Positions 1 through 8,544 are shown, counted from the first letter of the stretch. The stretch: 10,012 nucleotides of DNA from Euperipatoides rowelli (GCA_003024985.2 PXIH01S0036009.1); one strand, 5' to 3'. Numbers and translations are program-made. Notes: generated by a model from the sequence alone, not told the origin.

Positions 1-79
1 TATATAGAACTTTTTTATGTATTTAAATATATTTATATGTCAGATGAATTTGCTTTCCTGTTTAAGCAAATTTTATTAA

Positions 80-139
80 GGGCGGCAAGATCTTGGTACA
101 CGTGCCTTGGGTGGCAAAATACCTGGAGCCGAGGCTGGG
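80..139. mobile_element. Possible hAT-type DNA transposon terminal fragment
   Basis: This GC-richer patch in AT-rich DNA carries two similar words, GGGCGGCAAGA at 80-90 and GGGTGGCAAAA at 109-119, and ends in CTGGAGCCGAGGCTGG at 123-138. I recall terminal ends of some animal hAT-family elements with the form CCTAGAGCCGGC-CTG next to GGCGGCAAAAT. The opposite end and an 8-bp target duplication are not visible, so only one end seems to remain. The match rests on memory, not on a search. Confidence 0.35.
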
Positions 140-329
140 AATATAGTTAGTTCTTTAGCCAAGAATTCCCCACCTCCATCTGTTTTAACGTAATTAGGGT
201 AATACTAATATCCAAAAAAATATTTTTCATTTTAATATAGTTTTTCAGCAGCTTTAAATTTGTTTTTGATCAGTTCAATGTGAGTAAACCTTGTTGCTAT
301 ATCTGTTCAGTGTGCTAGCTAGGTAATTA

Positions 330-352
330 CAGAAGGGCGCAGCGCCCTTCTG
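330..352. repeat. GC-rich perfect palindrome (11-bp arms, 1-base centre)
   Basis: Bases 330-340 read CAGAAGGGCGC and 342-352 read GCGCCCTTCTG, exact reverse complements around a single A at 341. The 3' side is followed by CTTTTTG. It is far more GC-rich than its surroundings. It looks like a bacterial terminator hairpin, but the intronic animal context makes that meaning unlikely. It is more plausibly a transposon-derived palindrome or a self-complementary repeat unit. It starts CAG and ends CTG, as some DNA-transposon ends do. Confidence 0.75.
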
Positions 353-424
353 CTTTTTGTCTCCACCCTGTCATTCTATTTAAAAATTATTTACGGGATA
401 TTTTTTTTTTTTTTAAAGTAAAAG

Positions 425-563
425 CCTACCGTACTAAAAGTTTTTTCTTTTAACTTTTTATTTGCTAATTTATTTTAAATTATGAGATTAAAAAAAAAAA
501 AAAAGTTAATATAAGTCGAAAATTTAATTAAAAATAAAATAGTCAGAATGTCAGTACGATAGG
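425..563. repeat. Imperfect long-range inverted repeat
   Basis: CCTACCGTACT at 425-435 is complementary at 10 of 11 positions to AGTACGATAGG at 553-563. Inside it, a TTAACTTTTT segment near 450-459 can pair with the AAAAAGTTAA segment near 500-509. Unequal spacing and low-complexity T/A tracts make the inner pairing weak evidence. It could be a decayed palindromic miniature element or chance. Confidence 0.3.
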
Positions 564-972
564 TCCGCCTGATGTACTCATCTTCAACCGTGCAGCCGTG
601 CTACATGATCTTTAAAATCATATTCAAAAAGTGCCATTCACTAAAGTTGACTATCCTGTAAACATTTTTTCTCAAGTAGGTAGGCCTAATCCTGTTTCCA
701 ATTTATCCTTTTTAATTAAGATACTCCATCCTTAACAGCAAATTTTAATACTCCAATGGCCATCAGTGAAATTGCTTTGCATAGCTGCCAAGCGTTCTGA
801 TTTTTTAGTATTTCGTCTGAATAAAAAAAATTATCAAACTGAAATACGAAAATAGTAGAATTTTAATAAATTTGAATTTAGCCATTATTTTAGTCAATTT
901 GTAAAGTAATGTTCACTTTTAAAATTAAATTCCAAACTTGTAAAACTACAGTACACATTTGCTCACTTGCCA

Positions 973-980
973 AAATAATA

Positions 981-1030
<50 letters not shown>
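973..1030. repeat. (AAT)n trinucleotide microsatellite
   Basis: The stretch is a near-perfect run of AAT/TAA units interrupted by one AATAGT. It creates a polyisoleucine stretch in the plus-strand frame starting at 909, which is therefore not a gene. Confidence 0.95.
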
Positions 1031-1032
<2 letters not shown>

Positions 1033-1699
1033 AATCCATTATATGTTACAATTACATAAAAAATAAAAATTTAGTGGGGATGACTCTCCCCCCCCCCCCT
1101 TCCACCAGGGCTTGTTCCTGGACTTTGTATGCGTATGGTATGCATTTACTGTTTATTTATTTATTTCCAAATTTTGTGCTCTTCCTTTGTTAATTCTTAA
1201 ATTGTGCTTTTTTTCTCCATTATATAAGTAACAATTAGCAGTTGTAATGGTACCCAAACGTCGTTCACAAATTTTTATTGAAAAATATAAAGATCTGATT
1301 TTATTACCAGCTGACATCACACAAAGTGGCGATTTTTATGCTAATAAAAATAAACAGCCGATATGTTTTACATTCATCTTTAACTTCTGCTTCGTTTCTC
1401 ATAAATACCCAGTGGACTTAAAAAGAACAAAATAAGCTATTAATAGATTCCATTAAAGGTGGCCAATATAATTTACTTTGTGCCAATTTTTAATAAATAT
1501 GTCATTGATTAGACTCAATAGTCATTAAAAACTCCTGAATCAGAGCGAGTGTTTTGAATTTAATAAATTAATGGCATCTACTTATTTCTGAGTATTTTAT
1601 ATTTTACTATTCTTTCTAAAATACTGCACAAAAATGTTTTTATTTTTAATTAATATTCCAAAATAAAACACTATTGGCTATTTTTAAAATAAAATTTAT
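1031..1699. other. Intronic AT-rich stretch, nothing coding recognised
   Basis: It contains a 12-base C run at 1088-1099 (CTCCCC...TTCC) and otherwise AT-rich unique-looking DNA. A 62-codon frame at 1247-1435 has no recognisable domain or coding signature. Confidence 0.55.
1088..1099. repeat. Poly-C run (12 C)
   Basis: Twelve consecutive C, flanked by T, in AT-rich DNA. A second such run lies at 4130-4143. Confidence 0.9.
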
Positions 1700-2400
1700 A
1701 TTTTCTTGTTAATGGCAATGGCACTCAATTCACTTCTAATCATTCACACAATTTGTTGACATGAATGGTATCAAGCATGTCATGACATCATCAGTCCACA
1801 CAGCATCAAACAGACAAGCAAAGAATGGTGTGAAATCATTCAAAAGTGGTATAAGTGAGATCATGCAGACCATGTAAATGTAAATGTTCCAATGCAGACA
1901 TTCATTGCCAGAAAGACACCTAATGATTTATTGTCCACGTATAAGAAATGAAAAACAGCCAAATTAATGCTTGGAAAAAGATTAAGACTTACATTATCTT
2001 AAATTAAACCAAATGTAAGGGCAAGTATGATAGCTAAACGGGTTAGGAAAGAGGATTTTAAGGGGAAAATGATCAATTTTGACATAGAGGATCAAGCAAT
2101 ACTAAAGAATTACATCAGGGTAAATAAAAAAGATTGGATGAGGGCCAGAATCAGGTGTTAGAACATATCTAAGATGGTCAAGTATTGAGTCGGTATGGTA
2201 ATAATAGAATTAAGTCCAGAGAATAATCATTTACAATGCAAGGAGTTACCAGCACAGAATTGACACCTCCATAAAACAGGAACAGTAGCAACTGTTTGTA
2301 AGGAACCCTTAAATGTTACAGAGACAGATAATGCAAAATCAGAGGAACCATCGCAAAAGGAATATTCAGGACATAGGTTTAACCTTTAGTTATTCAAAAA
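1700..2400 (+). pseudogene. Decayed Ty3/Gypsy LTR-retrotransposon integrase and pol C-terminus
   Basis: Frame pieces read in order like a Ty3/Gypsy integrase. FLVNGNGTQFTS (1702-1737) matches the LVSDNGTQFTS block. After a frameshift MNGIKHVMTSSVHTASNRQA (1761-1820) matches the NGIKHV-APYHPASNGQAER block, then VKSFKSGI (1830-1853) matches the helix after it. From about 1952 a third frame gives KLMLGKRLRLTLS, a stop, then IKPNVRASM, matching the tail block LMLGRRLRTRLDL-KPN; then INFDIEDQAILKNYI and WMRARI (2072-2152), matching the GD-VLVRNY-WIPG-I segment of the integrase C-terminal domain. An acidic stretch around 2310-2390 fits the variable pol tail. Integrase inserts the cDNA copy into the host genome. 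Here the second catalytic Asp is Gly (NGNGTQF) and the catalytic Glu is Lys (RQAK), with at least two frameshifts and several stops, so it is dead. The N-terminal part of integrase, RNase H, RT and gag are absent. Confidence 0.75.
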
Positions 2401-2550
2401 GAGGGATATAGTGAGTTATTTATTCCAACACCAGGACATATAAGTTACCGCACATGTCTGTCCTAGACGATGTTACTACTGAAAATACAAAACACTGCAC
2501 TCTTTTATATCCCACCAATCTTGGTTTATATTGAACTCAGCCACACAATA
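2394..2550 (+). mobile_element. Possible polypurine tract and 3' LTR fragment of the Gypsy remnant
   Basis: Directly after the pol tail stop, a purine run AAAAAGAGGGA at 2396-2406 is followed by TATAGTGAGTTATTTATTCC. This is where a plus-strand priming tract and LTR start are expected in a Ty3/Gypsy element. The following about 140 bases include a TTTTATATCCC stretch. No second LTR copy or target duplication is visible, so the right boundary is a guess. Confidence 0.35.
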
Positions 2551-3587
2551 TAACTAATAGAAGAGTTGAAAAGAAACTTGATTAGTGCTGTAATGGGATT
2601 ACCCAATGCTTTTGTGAGTTCCTTAAGAATAAATTGTCAATTTAATGCATATCATTGATTTATATTAAGAATAACCACAAATATTAATGACTCGTGAAAA
2701 TTTGTCAAGTTTTTAATAAACAGAAGCTAAATCTTTAGTTGTTTTATCGTTAAAATTTTCAAATTGTTTTTTATCATCAAAATGTAAAATATTTTAATTT
2801 CATTAAAAAAATTAACAGAACCTGGTTTCTTATTCTGTAATAGAAGTATTTAACCACTTTTGTTTCCATAAATTGAGATCTTTTAAACATTTAAAATTAA
2901 ATCCTTATATAAAACTTCATTCTAAAAGCATGTTGCCTTTCTTTTAATTAATTTTAAAATATCACTATTTATCCAATCATAATTGTTTTTATTTTATTAT
3001 CTTTTTTTTTTTTTTCATACAAAATAAAATGCATTTCATTAAGATTTTTAATACAACCATGGAATAAATTAGCTGCAATGTTAATTATTGTCTGTAATTA
3101 GATCTCAAGTTGACCAATCAAAACACAAAATGTTTTTCCCATTGAAAAATAATTCAATTTTTTTTTAATTTTTTTGGTCTAAATTGATAAGGTGGATTTA
3201 GTTGAAAGCAGCAGCTTTGGTTTAATCAAGACCGGAATTTAAAATTGCTGGTAAAATCGAGATGAATTAAAATAGTCAAATTAGTAAAACATAAATCTAA
3301 AATACTATTGTTCCTAGTTATTTTCTACTCTTTTATATGGCTGTGAAACAAAGCCGACATCATTTCCTGAGACCTATTCTGAAAATAGATTCTGCTAGAA
3401 CATCAGCAATATAAATGTCAGAATTCAATCAGGATTTGGTTCTAAATTGTCTCACAAGTTTAACTAAGCTGCTGGAAATGGATCGGCCATGTTCTCAGAA
3501 TGCCCAACATTTGAGTTACAAATAAATATTTTCTTAGTTTACAAGATTCTGAATGGAAACGGCCAAGGGGTGGGGGGGAATTATCAC
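2551..3587. other. Intronic AT-rich stretch, no gene recognised
   Basis: Mostly low-complexity A/T with homopolymers, for example 14 T at 3002-3015. From about 3180 base composition becomes more balanced and continues into the pogo-like fragment, so 3180-3587 may be the rest of that element, but I found no convincing protein motif in it. Confidence 0.5.
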
Positions 3588-3761
3588 TTAGTTAGATCCC
3601 ATAAAAAGAAAGCTGCAAAATTTATATTGGTACCTATGTGCTTGAAAAGGAAAAAGTATGGCTTTGAATGGTTGGAAATACTGAGTGAGGTGGCTGGGGA
3701 TCAAAATCAATGTATCATTGTGGTCATGAAGCAGTTTAATAACTGCCAATTGGTGCAATGA
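3588..3761 (-). pseudogene. Probable pogo/Tigger (CENP-B type) transposase fragment
   Basis: The minus strand is open for 56 codons, 3758 down to 3591, ending in TAA. Around residues 14-41 it reads NDTLILIPSHLTQYFQPF, then KAILFPFQAH. This follows the block late in the DDE domain of pogo/Tigger transposases (N-I-L--LPPHTTH-LQPLDV--F-P-K). That domain cuts and joins transposon ends. The third catalytic Asp, in the QPLD motif, is Lys here (QPFK), and one residue seems missing before PF, so the fragment would be inactive. The earlier catalytic Asp blocks and the DNA-binding domain are not seen. An overlapping plus-strand 90-codon frame (3489-3761) has no recognisable motif and looks like an antisense shadow. 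The alternative is chance resemblance; the run of matched positions makes me favour the transposase call moderately. Confidence 0.5.
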
Positions 3762-3905
3762 TTCTTGGATTGAATTGGATTTTTCCAGTAGGACTTTTAA
3801 TAATTTGTTTTCAAGAATGTGATTCTATTAAGAAAAATATAATGTTTAGATCAGTAATTCTTAACCTAAACCAGCCAAACGGCTTTTTATTTTTACTTTT
3901 ACACC

Positions 3906-3977
3906 GTCGTGTCTTACTACTCCCTCGTGTTATACCTCTTCCTCATGTCATACCACCCCTTCCTGTATAATCTGGAA
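3906..3977. repeat. Decayed 18-bp minisatellite, about 3-4 units
   Basis: Units start at 3906 (GTCGTGTCTTACTACTCC), 3924 (CTCGTGTTATACCTCTTC), 3942 (CTCATGTCATACCACCCC) and weakly 3960 (TTCCTGTATAATC). The shared pattern is a TCGTGT-like word, TAC, then a C/T-rich tail. The plus-strand reading gives a hexapeptide-like repeat (PRVIPL, PHVIPP), which explains the open frame ending at 3970 without a gene. Confidence 0.6.
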
Positions 3978-4048
3978 GTTAATTTCATGCATTATTTTAC
4001 ACTGTACATACTATGTATAAATTAAGTACACAAATATTTAGAAAAATA

Positions 4049-4106
4049 TATTCTAGTGTAATAAAAAACACAAGTTTTATTTGTATTTTTTTATTACATT
4101 AGAATA
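4049..4106. repeat. Long near-perfect inverted repeat (hairpin), about 24-bp arms
   Basis: The left arm from 4049 (TATTCTAGTGTAATAAAAAA, then CACAA) and the right arm ending at 4106 (TTGTATTTTTTTATTACATT, then AGAATA) are complementary except for about two mismatches or bulges, around a loop of about 8-9 bases (GTTTTATT). TA dinucleotides sit at both outer edges. This may be a very short miniature inverted-repeat element or a snap-back duplication. A folded intronic RNA is possible but the stem is almost all A-U. Confidence 0.7.
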
Positions 4107-4129
4107 AGGCCCTCCCTAAACATAGTTTA

Positions 4130-4143
4130 CCCCCCCCCCCCCC
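4130..4143. repeat. Poly-C run (14 C)
   Basis: Fourteen consecutive C, flanked by GTTTA and AATATT. It lies 24 bases beyond the hairpin at 4049-4106. Confidence 0.9.
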
Positions 4144-4590
4144 AATATTTTTAAAATGCATAGGAGTGTTTTCATCTCCATTGAGAAACATTAATTTAGA
4201 TAATTAAAATCAACACTTAAGGAAATATTTGCAATACCATAAAAGTGACATTTTGTCCAATTCATGTGAGGTATTGTGAATTCTCAGCTACATAGAATTC
4301 GGGTATTATATTGTGTTTTTAAAAAAATATACTGCAATAAGTCTAAAATAGAATGATTTTAGATAGTAGCACAATGATTGTCTACTTACTCAATGAATAC
4401 TTCAACAATGATTTACTCTAGGGAGATTTTTTTTCTCTCTATTTAAAATTATAAATGTAGAAAATACGAACTGCAATTAGACAATAGATTACCCTAAAAT
4501 CCTAATGTGTCGAATGTAAAATCTAGTCACATAAGCGAGATAGGATTTTGCTATCATATTATGACTAATATTCTAATTATGGTAATAATA

Positions 4591-4653
4591 TAACAAAAAA
4601 AAAAAATCACCCATCTATACGCAAAACATCCTTTCAATAATTTACAACTCATG
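4591..4653 (+). repeat. Dispersed direct repeat, copy 1
   Basis: TAAC plus a 12-A run, then TCACCCATCTATAC, GCAAAACATC, and CTTTCAATAATTTACAACTC. Copy 2 at 5063-5131 has the same order of blocks; the last 20 bases are identical (4631-4650 and 5108-5127). Offset between copies is about 477 bases. Confidence 0.75.
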
Positions 4654-4838
4654 ATTTGAGGGCCAAATCTGAAAATGACACTAAATAATTTGAGAAGAAG
4701 CCCTCAGGTTATGCATTGTGGCTCCGATATTATTGAATCTATAATAAAAATGTCTAGATTATTCTCTGCTGTGCAAATGTAATAAGTATTTTTACCAAGA
4801 AGGATGAAATAAGACATTTTGTCAATTATAAAAACCCT

Positions 4839-4858
4839 TCCATTATTGGAATAATGGA
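4839..4858. repeat. Short perfect hairpin (9-bp arms, 2-base loop)
   Basis: TCCATTATT at 4839-4847 is the exact reverse complement of AATAATGGA at 4850-4858. Short and AT-rich, so probably incidental. Confidence 0.5.
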
Positions 4859-5062
4859 TCTAAAAATAGGATACCTGTTCTAAGAATGGACAGAAAGTGC
4901 AAAATGAGAGGTGATTACTTGGTACTATGAATTTCTATAATTTATCTTTTGTTAAAGTAGAACTTTGTCCAGCAACAAATTCCTTTCTAACTATCTGGAT
5001 TACATTAAAAAATTTAATTCTTTAAAGTTGGTATTAGACCACTTCAAATACAATATTTTATA

Positions 5063-5131
5063 TAACCAAAAAAAAAAAAGTCAACCATCTATAATACACA
5101 AAACCCTCTTTCAATAATTTACAACTCTATG
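5063..5131 (+). repeat. Dispersed direct repeat, copy 2
   Basis: TAACC plus a 12-A run, then GTCAACCATCTATAATACAC, AAAACCCT, and the same 20-base end block as copy 1. The similarity fades on both sides, so the family is either short or strongly decayed. These could be flanks of an old insertion, LTR-like pieces, or two copies of a short interspersed repeat with an internal A tract. Confidence 0.75.
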
Positions 5132-5314
5132 GGCATTGACCAATGAATTTTCAAATTTAAATAAATCTCTAATTAAAAACAGGTATAATTCAGGATTATA
5201 TTAAAATCACACAATACTTGTGTTGTAATCATTTTTTTTTTTTATTACCGTATATCCTAAAATATTGTCTGGATTTTTTTTTAATGTATGCTTTAAAAAT
5301 AATTATTTCCCAAA

Positions 5315-5351
5315 ATATGACGGTTATCATGTGACTTGATAACCTTCATAT
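5315..5351. repeat. Hairpin with 15-bp arms and 7-base loop
   Basis: ATATGACGGTTATCA at 5315-5329 and TGATAACCTTCATAT at 5337-5351 pair at 14 of 15 positions around the loop TGTGACT. Pairing stops sharply on both sides. The mixed-base arms make chance less likely than for the A/T-only palindromes nearby. Confidence 0.7.
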
Positions 5352-5984
5352 GGGCAAGTATCTCACAAGTTTAATTTTTTAAATAGTTTTAAGTCATTTT
5401 ATTTTTAAAAAATGGCCAATTTTGAGGAATATTAAATACTGTTGACAACAACCAATAGGATAAATGCAATTTACTTTTTTAATGACTATTTTAGCATTGC
5501 TCTTTTAAATTAAACAATCGAGCCTAGAAATTCATTTTGGATTCCTTAAAGTATTAAATATTTAAACAAATTTGATTCAAACCATTATTAGTAAGCAAAT
5601 GGATCCAATTTTTTAAAAATAAAATTGACCATGTGGGAAGGGGTTATCACCGACACAGCTAGTAATAGATTTTTATTAGTTCATTTGGCTACTCCCTGAA
5701 ATTGTCTGAACCTAGGTATGTATACAAAAGTCACTGAATAGCACCATTTGGTGAATGACAGGCTTTTCTTGATACTGTAACTAAATAAATCAATTAATTA
5801 AATATTAACAAAGTGACTAGTTAGTGAAAAGTAGAAATGACCAAATTTTGTATAGTCTAGGATAAAGAGGAAACACAAATTTCTAATGAAGTTAAAATTC
5901 TGTTTTCTCAGTAGTCGAATGACTTATCTAATATGTGTTTTGAGTATAATTATTTGAAACAACTTATTATTAACTAAAAATTCT

Positions 5985-7424
5985 ACCAGGTCCAGATGAA
6001 ATATCTTTTACTTTTCTTCAATTACATAATTATTGATTTCTTCTTACCAATTTTATATAAAATATCTTTTTCTTTAGATTGCAACGTGATTGCGGATCTT
6101 GGAAGATGGCTAACATAGTGCCTAAACATACGGAAAGGCAGTCGTTCCGACATTAAGAACTATTGTCCGATAGCACTTAGGCCTACTAACATTTTTAGTA
6201 AGCTAGCAGAGAAAATTGTTCTAGCCAAACTCAACTCTAATATATCTGATTTATCTATCATTCCCTCTTTTCAATATGGATTTAGAAGAGACGTTGGCTG
6301 CATGGATAATTTACTACATCTAATGGATCTGGTCACTAAAGGCCTTGAGACGGGCAAAGCTATGGCTGTTCTTCACCTCGATCTATCTCGCGTTTTTGAC
6401 TATATAAATCCTGAATTATTGATAAATAAGCTACCGGTATTTAAATTTGTAATCAATAACCAACTAATAAGATGGATATATCGATTTCTTATACAACGTT
6501 CTTTTACAGTTTCTATTAATGGTTATTTTTCTAAAACTTTTTTGCCCTAAAATTGGATTACCACAAGGCGACACTATTCAACATATTTTTTGCTGACTTC
6601 CCTATTGATCTGACATCTTCTCCAATTTCTTTATGCCAATGATCTGAAGTTGGTACATTGTCTGTCAAACTTAGATAATAGTTTCCAAAGTGATATTAAT
6701 AAAACTTCTGAATGGATTTCTCAGAAAAGACTTCTTATCAATCAATCTAAATCTGTTTGGGTAGATTTCCTACTTTTGATATTATGATAGATCAAATTCA
6801 AATTCAACAAGTTGACACAGTCTCAGACCTCGGAATAACATTTGATAAGCGTCTCAATTTCTCATGTCATGCAGATAATCTCGTTAAGAAAATATCTATG
6901 AGATTTGCATATATGTTTTTTTTATTTCCATTCATGACCATTAAGCTGTTTACATTAATATAAGACATATATCCAGTCTTATATCGATTACTGTCACATT
7001 ATATATTATATCAAAAATGTAAGAGACATTAACAAACTAAATTGAGTCTTTCACAAAAATACTAAAAAAATATATAAGATGTCTAATTTACCTTATGAGG
7101 TTCGGTTGGATTTACTTCGTCCTTTCAATATACAAACATCCCAACAACGCCTCTACTTATTCAGACATATAAATTTTTGGTCATTGAACAAAATTGCAGG
7201 AATAGATTTATCTTAGTTTTTGAATCGAAACTAGAGGTCATGGCCTCAAATTTAAAAAAAATCTATGTAAACATACAGGTCGTCTCCACTATTATAGTAA
7301 TCGTGTAATTAATCATTGGAATTCTCTACCTGAAACCGTTATAACTAGTAATTTGTTAACTTTGTTTAAAAGTAATCTAGATGCTTTTCTAAAAAATAAT
7401 GAATTATATAGTGGAATGACCTAA
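5985..7424 (+). pseudogene. Decayed CR1/Jockey-superfamily non-LTR retrotransposon, reverse transcriptase and ORF2 C-terminus
   Basis: Pieces in three frames follow a non-LTR reverse transcriptase in order: PGPDEIS (5989-6009), SWKMANIVPKH (6097-6129), SDIKNYCPIAL (6146-6178), QYGFRR (6272-6289), the catalytic motif A LDLSRVFD (6377-6400), GLPQGD (6555-6572), motif C YAND (6632-6643), VSDLGITFDKRLNF (6820-6861), LPYEVRLDLL (7088-7117) and finally GRLHYYSNRVINHWNSLP (7278-7331), FKSNLDAFL, stopping with TAA at 7422. Such proteins copy element RNA at a nicked target. The longest intact piece is 6119-6547. Motif C has lost its first catalytic Asp (YAND for YADD); there are several frameshifts, in-frame stops and a probable deletion between GLPQGD and motif C. 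The endonuclease domain and ORF1 are absent, as expected for a 5'-truncated copy. Assignment to the CR1/L2/Jockey group rests on the C-terminal NRV-N-WNSLP block. Confidence 0.9.
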
Positions 7425-8370
7425 TATATTTTGATGTCATAAAATATTATCAGTGTAGCTTTATTCTGTTTTTATAGAAATATGTAGTGTTCAAAAGCTC
7501 TACTTAACGAGCACATTCTTTAAAAATAAATACAGGAGTTGGGCTGACAGATAAATTAACATATGGTAAGATTAAATTTACTGCAATCAGCAAGCATGCT
7601 TACTTATTCAATTAGTGTTTGTATTTATATTTTTAAAAGCATTAAATTTAAGATTTTGTGAACTTCCATTTCTGAATCTCTGTTATCATTAGAAGAATCA
7701 TATATTCTAGTCCAAACTCTATCCTTAAATAAATCTAAATCAGGCAACAAACTAAACAAAATTTTCCATTTACATTTTAATAATATTACTTAATCTATTT
7801 AAATAAGGAAAATGGTCTTCTCTTTAAAAATTACAAAAATGGAGACTCCAAAACTAAAGATCACAATGGTTAAATTCTTGTGATATTTAACTTTGAAAAT
7901 TTAAAGCTTTAAAGAAATCTAATGAACTTAACTTACTGTATGCAAGTTTCATAATTTTTTTATTATTTTATTTTTCTGGCAATAAAAATACTATTTTTTA
8001 TCACTAGATGGCATAGTTATGCTATCCTTGCCTTCACTCTTGAGAACCCTATGTCATCATTTGCAATATCATGATGAAGTATAATATTATGTAGTTGTGT
8101 AGTTAAATAGTTAAAATACACAGTGAAACACACAGACACTTTGATGATTATATTGTTATGCATGGTGTTGCATAGCTAATTCAACTTATATTGAAAGAGA
8201 TCTTTGTATTAGAAATGTGAAATTTACCTATTTCAGAATTAATAAATTAAAAAAAAAATGGCCTTCTTTAAATAAACAGGTAAGTGAGCAGAATTTCAAA
8301 ATAAATAAATTTCAATAGAGAAAGAACTAAAAGCTATGGTATCCTAGAATTTAATGTTTCCTGTGACAAT
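7425..8370. other. Intronic AT-rich stretch after the non-LTR element; no gene seen
   Basis: The first part may be the 3' untranslated tail of the retroelement: an AATAAA lies at 7526-7531, but no clear poly-A tail or short terminal repeat marks its end. No coding or RNA gene is recognised in the rest. Confidence 0.5.
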
Positions 8371-8544
8371 AAAAATATGGTAACAATAATAGGGTAACAG
8401 TAACAATAGCAATACAGTAACTAAAACAATATACCAATAACAAAAACAATAATACCAATAACAAAAAATATGGTAACAATAATAGGGTAACAGTAACAAT
8501 AGCAATACAGTAACTAAAACAATATACCAATAACAAAAACAATA
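8371..8544 (+). repeat. Exact 81-bp tandem duplication, period 93
   Basis: Bases 8371-8451 equal 8464-8544 with no mismatch; the 12 bases between (ATACCAATAACA) are a partial echo of the unit's own ATACCAATAAC. The perfect identity points to a recent duplication or continuing slippage, in contrast with the decayed copies further right. Confidence 0.9.

Larger units (their letters stand above)
140..972. other. Intronic AT-rich stretch with no gene apart from the inverted repeats listed
   Basis: No coding segment, RNA gene or recognisable transposon domain is visible. The stretch contains the GC-rich palindrome at 330-352, a run of 14 T at 401-414, a run of 15 A at 490-504 and a weak long-range inverted repeat at 425-563. 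Words such as TAGGTAGGCCTAATCC near 677-692 have a TAGGCCTA flavour that recurs in the window. Confidence 0.6.
4144..5984. other. Intronic AT-rich stretch without genes; holds dispersed repeats and hairpins
   Basis: No coding segment or transposon protein motif is seen. It holds the paired direct repeat (4591-4653 and 5063-5131) and hairpins at 4839-4858 and 5315-5351. The 5' part of the non-LTR element (endonuclease domain) would be expected just before 5985 but cannot be recognised. Confidence 0.55.

Noticed and set aside
80-200. Minus-strand exon reading through the GC-richer patch
   Set aside because: The frame is open for about 30 codons but shows no ubinuclein similarity, and the bases look like a transposon end.
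330-358. GC-rich hairpin followed by T run as a Rho-independent terminator
   Set aside because: The shape fits, but the window is animal intronic DNA with no bacterial-type gene upstream.
909-1193. 94-codon plus-strand ORF
   Set aside because: Its core is a polyisoleucine stretch from the (AAT)n microsatellite plus a poly-C run; no coding signature.
1247-1435. 62-codon plus-strand ORF
   Set aside because: No recognisable domain, no splice or promoter context; expected by chance in a stretch this size.
3489-3761. 90-codon plus-strand ORF
   Set aside because: No motif is recognised, and the opposite strand reads as a pogo-like transposase fragment.
3758-3970. 70-codon plus-strand ORF
   Set aside because: The end is a translated 18-bp minisatellite and the start is a hydrophobic AT-rich frame with no family resemblance.
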